6,452 bases of DNA from Cytophagaceae bacterium. GTDB taxonomy: Bacteria > Bacteroidota > Bacteroidia > Cytophagales > Spirosomataceae. The stretch's first letter is position 1; each line of letters begins with the position of its first letter. Where the stretch lies: positions 1-6,452 of the forward strand of contig JAIXRT010000195.1 in assembly GCA_027485075.1 (NCBI GenBank), in the 5' to 3' direction. The position numbers were made by a program, and so were the translations under genes. Shown here one piece after another: positions 1 through 5,504 of this stretch. Under the pieces are notes generated by a model. The model searched no databases, had not been told where the DNA came from, and was given only the letters and a program-made list of their open reading frames with translations.

Positions 1-1392
1 ATAAAGTTCATTTACTTCTGCCGCTGTTAAAGAACGATTCCAAATGCCAAAATCATCAATAAAACCGTTGAATTGTCTAGATGAATTGAATGCGCCTGGC
101 GCAAAACTTTTACCAAATCCCGATTCAGTGTAAGCTCCGTAAGGGTCACATCCATTGGATGGTCTTATGACTGATTTTAGAGTTTGTAATCCATTAGCTA
201 CTAATTTGCCATTTAAATACAGTTTTGGAATTCTATTTTCATAGACGATGACAATATGTTGCCAACCTGAAAAGGTGCCAGAATATACTAAAGGGTAAAA
301 TATGTAACCTCCAGCATGTTCTACTAGTTGTATTTGATTCGTTCCAAATATAATTCCAAGACCAGCGCTTTGCGAATCCCAAACTTCACCGTGAGTAGGA
401 TGGACGATTGGTGGGCCATCTGGATCTCCACTATTTCCAGATGTAAATCCTTGCGGTTTATTTGGTGCCGTATTTTTAGTAAATGCCCAAACTGAAATAG
501 TGAAATTATTAAAAACATTCGTTAATGGTTTACTTGTTCTAGTAGCACCTGAATTCGGAAATTCAATTGATTTATTGGCATTATTAAATCTATCCGCTGA
601 AAATCTAGGGCCAAAATTAGTAGCATGATTTGCTAATGTACTTGCATCATTGGTATTCCCATTAAATGGATAATAGGCGACCAAACCGTTCCTTAAAGTT
701 AAACTTGTTTGTGATTTAGTTCTAAATGATTTAGTTGTCCCATAAGCAATGCCAATTGCATTTATAGCATAAGCTCTTGTATAGTATATGATATTTGGTT
801 CTAAATCAGATATTAGAAAATTAGAAATTGTTAATGGAGGATTATCCAAATTAGTGCCTAAAATAACTTTTCGGTCATTAATACTAGGCGAAGAATTAGT
901 TGCAGAAATACAGATTCCGTATTCTGAGATTTGAGTTCCTCCAGAGCTGGATATTTCAATATTTACTTTAGCGGTTTTTTCGCTAATTTCGGTTGGGTCA
1001 AATGTGACCACAGACGGTATTACAGTTTGTTGCGTTCTAAAATTTAAGGTGTAACCGTAAAAAGTGCCTTTTGAATTGGTTGCATATGCTGAATAGTAAT
1101 AATAGGTATTTCCTTTTAGGTTGTCTATTTCTTTTGAATATTGGCCTTTGCCATTTCCCATTAGATATTTTAAATCGTTAATAGTCGGCTGAGTATTTTT
1201 ATCACTAATTACGATTCCTCTTTCCGCTATTGTAGAGGTTCCTTCTTCGATTATATCTCCTCCTAAAGTTGCTTTGGTAATTGAAATGTTTGTTGGTGGC
1301 GTAGTAATTACTGATAAAGAACTTTGTGGTTCTTCAGTTTTACATGAACTAACTATAATTGTGCAGAGAAAAAACAGATAAATCAGTTTCAT
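1..1392 (-). CDS. Surface lipoprotein with two Ig/FnIII-like repeats and a LamG domain (3' end cut by window edge)
   Basis: Reading the minus strand from the ATG at 1392 gives 464 codons without a stop, running off the left edge. The N-terminus is a lipoprotein signal peptide: MKLIYLFFLCTII followed by the lipobox VSSC with the lipidated Cys at residue 17. K18-T19-E20-E21 follow, resembling the Lys-plus-acidic surface-export signal of Bacteroidota lipoproteins. Two related repeats follow, at about residues 28-121 and 124-226. Each has an ARG/EYG-(I)(V/C)IS turn, a P(T/S)IND segment, a (Y/T)YYxxAYAxNxxGxxYG core and a closing F(R)T strand, typical of Bacteroidota surface proteins. From about 237 a LamG/concanavalin-like jelly roll begins with GLVAYYPFNGNTND, continues with GWQHIVIVYENRIPKLYLNG at about 376-395, and ends with FNGFIDDFGIWNRSLTAAEV near 441-460, the usual end of this fold. 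The stop is therefore probably close, although further domains such as a T9SS tail cannot be excluded. The role is likely glycan or protein binding at the surface; the ligand is unknown. Arg codons are mostly AGA (10 of 13), unlike the neighbouring genes. Confidence 0.9.
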   Translation of the reverse strand, partial: MKLIYLFFLCTIIVSSCKTEEPQSSLSVITTPPTNISITKATLGGDIIEEGTSTIAERGIVISDKNTQPTINDLKYLMGNGKGQYSKEIDNLKGNTYYYYSAYATNSKGTFYGYTLNFRTQQTVIPSVVTFDPTEISEKTAKVNIEISSSGGTQISEYGICISATNSSPSINDRKVILGTNLDNPPLTISNFLISDLEPNIIYYTRAYAINAIGIAYGTTKSFRTKSQTSLTLRNGLVAYYPFNGNTNDASTLANHATNFGPRFSADRFNNANKSIEFPNSGATRTSKPLTNVFNNFTISVWAFTKNTAPNKPQGFTSGNSGDPDGPPIVHPTHGEVWDSQSAGLGIIFGTNQIQLVEHAGGYIFYPLVYSGTFSGWQHIVIVYENRIPKLYLNGKLVANGLQTLKSVIRPSNGCDPYGAYTESGFGKSFAPGAFNSSRQFNGFIDDFGIWNRSLTAAEVNELY

Positions 1393-1500
1393 GCGACATA
1401 TAAATAATTCAAATAACAATATACGATTTTTCAATTCTTCAGGAATTTCAGTGTTTTAATTATGAATTCTCTACATAAAAAGAAAGAACTAAATTAAATC

Positions 1501-1515
1501 AATTCAATTCAATTC
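1501..1515. repeat. Short tandem repeat (AATTC)x3
   Basis: Three perfect head-to-tail AATTC units lie between the divergent genes, preceded by the near-unit AAATC at 1496-1500. A 5-bp unit could gain or lose copies by slippage and change promoter spacing, but three copies is short and may be chance in an AT-rich region. Confidence 0.6.
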
Positions 1516-1560
1516 TGTATTTAAACTTAATCAAGCAATCCTTTAATTAAAAATTGAATT
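1501..1560. repeat. 9-bp inverted repeat, possible operator
   Basis: AATTCAATT at 1501-1509 (and again at 1506-1514) is the exact reverse complement of AATTGAATT at 1552-1560. The right arm overlaps the proposed -33 element of the rightward promoter. It could be a regulator site or simply a product of low complexity. No G-rich stem or following T-run is present, so it does not look like a terminator. Confidence 0.3.
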
Positions 1561-1583
1561 TATTTAATGGATTAAAACGTTTG
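1554..1583 (+). promoter_or_regulatory. Candidate Bacteroidota-type promoter for the three-gene run
   Basis: TTG at 1554-1556 is followed after 19 nt by AACGTTTG at 1576-1583. This is one mismatch from the Bacteroidota -7 consensus TAnnTTTG, and the spacing matches the known -33/-7 arrangement. Transcription would start near 1590, giving a leader of about 70 nt before the ATG at 1664. It is a pattern match only; the -33 element is just three bases. Confidence 0.35.
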
Positions 1584-1663
1584 AAATTTTCTAAATTGTG
1601 ATCTTCTCCCTACAACTCTTTCTCAATTTTCTATTACCTTGTCGGAAATTTACCTATCGACCT

Positions 1664-2875
1664 ATGAAACAATGGCTTACCCTTTGCCTGCTGGCACCCT
1701 CGCTACTTTTTGCGCAAGACATCAAATTACCTACCGGATTTTCCATCTCTGAAATCGGTAAAGAACTAGGCGCCACACGCCACATCGCCGTTTCCAAACA
1801 AGGACATGTATATGCCAAACTCTCCAAATTAAAAGAGGGGAAAGGAATCGTTATGTTAAAAGATAAGGATAAAGATGGGGTATATGAAGACCAGAATTGG
1901 TTTGGCAATTACCCAGGAACAGGGATTGGGATCGATGGGGAGTATTTTTATGCAGCGTCCAACAAAGGTGTACACCGCTATGCACTGAATGCTCAGGGTG
2001 AAATTGCCGACGTGAATACCTATGAAACCATCGTCGACGGTTTACCTGATCACGGACGTGATAATGCGAAACCATTTGTTTTCGACAAAGACCGCAAACA
2101 TATTTATGTGACCATCGGCTCTTGGAACGATCCATGCCGTGTGCCCGGAACTGGGAAAGGCATGAGTCCTTGCGCGATTTTGGATTCAGCAGGAGGGATT
2201 TGGCAATTTGATGCGAATAAGCTCAACCAAAAATTCCAAGATGGCGTGCGCTTTGCAACCGGATTAAAGAATGCTGTTGGGATTACCTGGAATACCCAAA
2301 CTAATTCGCTGTTTGCCATGGCGCACGGACGCGGTCAATTCCACGATTTTTATCCACAATATTATACGCCTCAAATGTCCCAGGAATTACCTGCTGAGGC
2401 GATGTATGAATTCAAAAAAGCAGGCGATGATGCTGGCTGGCCCTATATCTACTACGACCAAAAGCAAAATAAAAAGATTGTAGCTCCCGAATACGGCGGC
2501 GATGGTAAAAAAACGGGTGGAGAAAATGCTTTGGACCCTACCGTTGCCTTTCCAGCGCACATGGGACCAAACGATTTATTATTCTATACCGGAAATCAAT
2601 TCCCTGCCAAATACAAAAATGGTGCATTTATTGCCTTCCATGGTCAATCCAATGAATTTAAAAAAGGTTACCTCGTTGGCTTTGTGCCTTTCAAAAACGG
2701 AAAGCCAAGTGGAAAATGGGAGATCTTTGCGGATAACTTTGCGGGAACGGATTTAGTGAAGCCAACGGGCCCGATCCAGCACCGCCCATGTGGGTTGGCG
2801 CAAGGACCAGATGGTTCTTTATATGTTAGTGATGACTTAGGTGGAAGCATCTATCGAATTACTTATAAAAAATAA
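1664..2875 (+). CDS. Secreted PQQ-dependent sugar/sorbosone dehydrogenase-family beta-propeller
   Basis: The protein has 403 residues from the ATG at 1664. This start is chosen because it directly opens a signal peptide, MKQWLTLCLLAPSLLFA, with cleavage expected before Gln18; a GTG at 1598 would add 22 residues in front of it. The mature protein resembles the glucose/sorbosone dehydrogenase six-bladed propeller. It starts with LPTGFSISEIG, then has a DxDxDG acidic loop at 67-72 (possible Ca2+ site), GLPDHGRDNAKPF at 127-138 (His130 is a candidate for the catalytic His), HIYVTIGSWND at 146-156, FATGLKNAVG at 197-206, AGWPY at 257-261, and the family's closing RPCGLAQGPDGSLYVSDD at 374-391. Cys158 and Cys170 could form a disulfide. 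Family members oxidise sugars or alcohols in the periplasm with PQQ, but many homologues have no known substrate. Position 202 is Lys where soluble glucose dehydrogenase has a PQQ-contacting Arg, so cofactor use is uncertain. No cytochrome c domain is fused. It is first in a run of three genes and ends 22 bp before the next. Confidence 0.8.
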   Translation: MKQWLTLCLLAPSLLFAQDIKLPTGFSISEIGKELGATRHIAVSKQGHVYAKLSKLKEGKGIVMLKDKDKDGVYEDQNWFGNYPGTGIGIDGEYFYAASNKGVHRYALNAQGEIADVNTYETIVDGLPDHGRDNAKPFVFDKDRKHIYVTIGSWNDPCRVPGTGKGMSPCAILDSAGGIWQFDANKLNQKFQDGVRFATGLKNAVGITWNTQTNSLFAMAHGRGQFHDFYPQYYTPQMSQELPAEAMYEFKKAGDDAGWPYIYYDQKQNKKIVAPEYGGDGKKTGGENALDPTVAFPAHMGPNDLLFYTGNQFPAKYKNGAFIAFHGQSNEFKKGYLVGFVPFKNGKPSGKWEIFADNFAGTDLVKPTGPIQHRPCGLAQGPDGSLYVSDDLGGSIYRITYKK

Positions 2876-2897
2876 TTGCATCTTTACCGTTAAATTG

Positions 2898-3926
2898 ATG
2901 CTTATGCGGGCGCTTGTATTTTTCATGCTGTTGTTTTTGCCGGGTAGCCTACTCGCGCAAAAACGATTCGTGCGCATCCAATTACCGAATGCCAATGCAT
3001 TGGTAGGCCAGTTTCAATCGGAAGATGACCGTGTGATCCAACTCCTCGAGTTGAATCTTGGCCCGATGCAGGTGATAAAATCACAGATCCAAGCGCAAGA
3101 AGAACTCGGAAATAAGATTCGCGTGGAAATTCAACTGAATGACAACCGAACTATTTTAGGTGAATTGCAAGAACTTTCTTCCGAACAAATTCAAGCTTAT
3201 AGCAAAGACTTGGGTACGTTGGCTATTTCGCGGGCCAACGTCAAATCGCTCCGTTTCTTACCCGTTGTAGCTGGAGGTCAAGCTGGGATTGAATTTGACA
3301 ATCCACATCCGACCCGCTACTTTTTTGGCCCATCGGCTATACCATTAAAAAAAGGTGAACGCTACTACCAAAATGCGTATGTTTTAGCCAATAGTGTTCA
3401 ATATGGCATAAGCGATCACTTTTCCATGGGAGGTGGTGCTGTGATTCCCTTTGCTTTTTTTATTACGCCCAAATGGGGTTACCAAGTGGCACCCAAATGG
3501 CACCTAGGTTATGGTATGCTTGCCGCGACTTCATTTATTAAAGACATGAATTTCGGTTTAGCGGTTGCCTACGGTTCAGCCACCTATGGAACGAAGGAAC
3601 ATAATGTGACCCTTAATGCCGGTTGGGGCGCTGTTAAACAGCAAGATCCCAATTCAAGTTATGCGTGGCGTGGTGCTCGCCGACCGATGTTCACGATTTC
3701 CGCGATGACGCGTATTTCGAATCGAGTGATGCTTGTGACCGAAAACTGGTTGTTCACCTTGCGGGAATATGATTTTCAAACAGAAACCTATTCCATGCGA
3801 AATCGGGGTATTTTGACCGGTGGATTGCGTTTTATGGGAGAGAAAAATTCGTTTGATTTTGGTGTGTTAATTCCCGCAGGGGAAGCTGTTGCCATACCTT
3901 ATATAGACTATGTATTCAAATTTTAA
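2898..3926 (+). CDS. Predicted outer-membrane beta-barrel protein with duplicated beta-rich N-terminal domain
   Basis: The protein has 342 residues from the ATG at 2898 (another ATG at 2904 is equally possible). An in-frame ATG at 2841 lies inside the previous gene and would put a poor 19-residue extension before the signal peptide MLMRALVFFMLLFLPGSLLA (cleavage before Gln21). Residues about 25-65 and 74-121 look like two copies of a small beta-rich unit. Each has a (V/I)R(I/V) strand, a polar turn, an (L)xGxxQ/E(L) strand and a closing segment. From about 141, RYFFGPSAIPLKKGERYYQN opens a stretch of roughly 10-12 alternating, aromatic- and Gly-rich strands (YVLANSVQYGIS, HFSMGGGAVIP, KWHLGYGMLAAT, HNVTLNAGWGAV, others). 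The chain ends in ...DYVFKF, with the terminal Phe expected of BAM-assembled barrels. I recognise the style as a conserved Bacteroidota outer-membrane protein of unknown function. Lying 1 bp before an AlkB gene, it might help hydrophobic substrate cross the outer membrane, as AlkL does elsewhere; there is no visible sequence match to AlkL/OmpW, so this is inference. Confidence 0.75.
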   Translation: MLMRALVFFMLLFLPGSLLAQKRFVRIQLPNANALVGQFQSEDDRVIQLLELNLGPMQVIKSQIQAQEELGNKIRVEIQLNDNRTILGELQELSSEQIQAYSKDLGTLAISRANVKSLRFLPVVAGGQAGIEFDNPHPTRYFFGPSAIPLKKGERYYQNAYVLANSVQYGISDHFSMGGGAVIPFAFFITPKWGYQVAPKWHLGYGMLAATSFIKDMNFGLAVAYGSATYGTKEHNVTLNAGWGAVKQQDPNSSYAWRGARRPMFTISAMTRISNRVMLVTENWLFTLREYDFQTETYSMRNRGILTGGLRFMGEKNSFDFGVLIPAGEAVAIPYIDYVFKF

Positions 3927-3927
3927 C

Positions 3928-4956
3928 ATGAGAGCATTTAAATACATCGCACCGTTTTGTATGTTCGGTTTTGCCTATTGGTCTTTTCATTCGACCGGGT
4001 TGGCTTGTTGGGCCGGCGTCCTTTTTACTTTCGCATTTGTGCCTGGCATTGAATTGATCTTAAAACCAGATGCACGGAATTTGGCAGCAGAAGAAGAGGC
4101 TTTAGCCAAAGCAGATGTCCTGTATGATTGGATTTTATATGTAGCCTTTGGCTTGCAAATGGTGAGCTTGTATTTCTTTTTACAAAGCATGCAGGATGAA
4201 TTAGTTTGGACAGATCGTCTCGGCCGAATCGCCATGATGGGTTTATTGGCCGGTATTTTCGGCATTAACCTCGCACATGAATTAGGCCATCGCTCGAAAA
4301 AGGCGGAGCAATTTTTAGCTAAGTGCCTATTGCTAACCAGTTTGTATATGCACTTTTTTATCGAACATAACAAAGGACATCACACGCATGTAAGTACGCC
4401 GGACGATCCGAGCTCCGCGAAGTACAAGCAGTCGGTATTTGCCTTTTGGTTACAAACTTTTCCAGGTACGTTGCGTAGTGCTTGGCAGATTGATGCCAAA
4501 CAAACCCTGTTATTTATTTTTATTCAATTGTCGTTTTTAGCTGTAATTGGCTGGTTTTTTGGCACCCTGGTGATGGGTTCCTTTATGGTAGCTGCATTCA
4601 TTGGTGCGATCCAATTAGAAACCGTGAATTACATTGAGCATTATGGGTTAAGCCGTGACCGTGTGGAATCTGGGCGTTATGAGCGTGTGAAGCCACATCA
4701 TTCCTGGAATAGCAATCACATTATGGGTCGCTTATTGTTGTTTGAGTTAAGCCGCCACAGCGATCATCATTACCAAGCCTCTCGGAAATATCAGGTTTTG
4801 CGCCATCAGGAAGATACACCGCAAATGCCTACGGGATATCCAGGCATGATTTTATTGGCCGTCGTTCCACCCATTTGGTTTCGGGTGATGGATGTGCAAA
4901 TGAAACGTTTTGGTGTGTTGCCTAAAACGAGCGAACAGCTTTCACCAAGCATTTAA
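3928..4956 (+). CDS. alkB: Alkane 1-monooxygenase (AlkB-family integral-membrane diiron hydroxylase)
   Basis: The protein has 342 residues from the ATG at 3928, one base after the upstream stop. An in-frame ATG at 3910 overlapping the upstream gene is less likely. It is a multi-pass inner-membrane protein with hydrophobic segments near 6-20, 25-44, 67-86, 100-116, 131-144, 192-215 and 306-320. All histidine boxes of the family are present: HELGHR (117-122), EHNKGHH (146-152), NYIEHYGL (234-241), and LSRHSDHH with His277, His280 and His281. HSWNSNH lies at 258-264 and the typical tail PTGYPGMILLAVVPPIW at 301-317. The nine His that bind the two irons in known AlkB enzymes can all be placed. 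The enzyme hydroxylates the terminal methyl of alkanes or related chains using O2 and electrons from rubredoxin. No rubredoxin is fused (no CxxCG pairs at the C-terminus) and none is encoded in this window. The usual LQRHSDHH reads LSRHSDHH here. The chain is shorter than the roughly 400 residues of the classical Pseudomonas enzyme, mainly at the N-terminus. Substrate length cannot be read from the sequence. Confidence 0.93.
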   Translation: MRAFKYIAPFCMFGFAYWSFHSTGLACWAGVLFTFAFVPGIELILKPDARNLAAEEEALAKADVLYDWILYVAFGLQMVSLYFFLQSMQDELVWTDRLGRIAMMGLLAGIFGINLAHELGHRSKKAEQFLAKCLLLTSLYMHFFIEHNKGHHTHVSTPDDPSSAKYKQSVFAFWLQTFPGTLRSAWQIDAKQTLLFIFIQLSFLAVIGWFFGTLVMGSFMVAAFIGAIQLETVNYIEHYGLSRDRVESGRYERVKPHHSWNSNHIMGRLLLFELSRHSDHHYQASRKYQVLRHQEDTPQMPTGYPGMILLAVVPPIWFRVMDVQMKRFGVLPKTSEQLSPSI

Positions 4957-5356
4957 AATCTTTGAAATAAGGCGATTGTAAACCAGTTTGTAAGTTGTGT
5001 GTGTAGGCATTGTCTTTGTCGACCTCCGATGAAGTCCAATACCAGGCTGATTGAAAAATACTTCCTCCACCGATTTTCTTGTGGTTTAATTTTGGATGTA
5101 TCAAATCGAACTCTTCTTTGGTAGGCAAACGCCAATCATCAAATCCATTTTGAGTTAACTCCTCACACGCTTTTTGCGCTTGTTTAAAATCTAGTTTTCC
5201 GATATTTTCAACTGTCGCAATTAATCCATGTCCATTTTTTTCAAAGATGACGTAGCCACCATTTTTTATGGGAGGAATTCGTTTGTTCGTACTGCGGTCT
5301 GCTTCTTGGCCAAAGGCTGGCGAAAATATCAGTAAGCAAAGAATAATGCGTAGCAT
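4922..5356 (-). CDS. Small secreted DUF1566 (Lcl-type C-terminal) domain protein
   Basis: The protein has 144 residues from the ATG at 5356, ending in a TAG at 4924-4922. A signal peptide MLRIILCLLIFSPAFG is followed by Gln17. The rest is a single DUF1566 domain: FKQAQKACEEL (57-67), DDWRLPTKEEFDLI (73-86), SAWYWTSSEVD (103-113) and a closing CLVKAVRSF (136-144). WRLPT, WTSSE and the terminal VR are the hallmark positions. Cys64 and Cys136 could pair in the periplasm. The domain occurs in secreted proteins, often fused to adhesion or lectin modules; its biochemical role is not established, and here it stands alone. Its last 35 bp overlap, tail to tail, the end of the AlkB gene. It is divergent from the TPR gene and has its own consensus-like promoter. 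Confidence 0.88.
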   Translation of the reverse strand: MLRIILCLLIFSPAFGQEADRSTNKRIPPIKNGGYVIFEKNGHGLIATVENIGKLDFKQAQKACEELTQNGFDDWRLPTKEEFDLIHPKLNHKKIGGGSIFQSAWYWTSSEVDKDNAYTHNLQTGLQSPYFKDFKCLVKAVRSF

Positions 5357-5385
5357 ACGGGGATTGATTTGGTAATTTGATGTTT

Positions 5386-5416
5386 CAAAATTAGAGAAAA
5401 TAGTGTCATATGGAAA
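5386..5416 (-). promoter_or_regulatory. Candidate Bacteroidota-type promoter of the DUF1566 gene
   Basis: On the minus strand, TAATTTTG (5393-5386) is a perfect match to the -7 consensus TAnnTTTG. It is preceded after exactly 19 nt by TTTC (5416-5413), one mismatch from the -33 TTTG. It lies 29 bp before the start codon at 5356, implying a short leader of about 20-25 nt. This is the best promoter match seen in the window. Confidence 0.5.
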
Positions 5417-5504
5417 TAATATTGTTGATTATCCGTTTTAAACTCAAATCAATATTGAAATTTAATTGTATTTTGCATCTTTATTAACACTCCTTATTCT
5501 TTGA

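Larger units (their letters stand above)
1393..1663. other. AT-rich divergent intergenic region
   Basis: This 271-bp stretch separates the leftward lipoprotein gene from the rightward dehydrogenase gene, so it should hold both promoters. It is very AT-rich up to about 1595. From 1598 to 1663 it stays open in frame with the dehydrogenase, but that part does not look like a protein N-terminus. It contains three AATTC units, a 9-bp inverted repeat and one promoter candidate on the plus strand. No convincing TAnnTTTG box was found for the leftward gene, and no RNA gene or further ORF with a credible start was seen. Confidence 0.7.

Noticed and set aside
324..518. 64-residue open frame on the minus strand
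   Set aside because: It lies in another frame of the same strand inside the LamG lipoprotein gene, which has clear domain evidence.
1433..1447. Small inverted repeat AATTC...GAATT as a terminator
   Set aside because: The arms are only 5 bp and A/T-rich, and no gene ends there.
1598..1663. N-terminal extension of the dehydrogenase from a GTG at 1598
   Set aside because: The 22 added residues precede a complete signal peptide starting at the ATG at 1664, and the region overlaps the probable leader.
2841..2897. Upstream ATG for the barrel gene inside the dehydrogenase gene
   Set aside because: It would put 19 residues in front of a good signal peptide; the ATG at 2898 fits better.
3910..3927. 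ATG at 3910 as the AlkB start
   Set aside because: It overlaps the upstream gene by 17 bp and adds only six polar residues; the ATG right after the stop is simpler. It is not excluded.
3987..4373. 128-residue open frame on the minus strand
   Set aside because: It is antisense to the strongly supported AlkB coding sequence and shows no protein-like domain pattern.
3928..4956. Fatty acid desaturase rather than AlkB
   Set aside because: The NYIEHYGL motif, HSDHH box and PTGYPGMILLA tail are AlkB hallmarks not found together in acyl desaturases.
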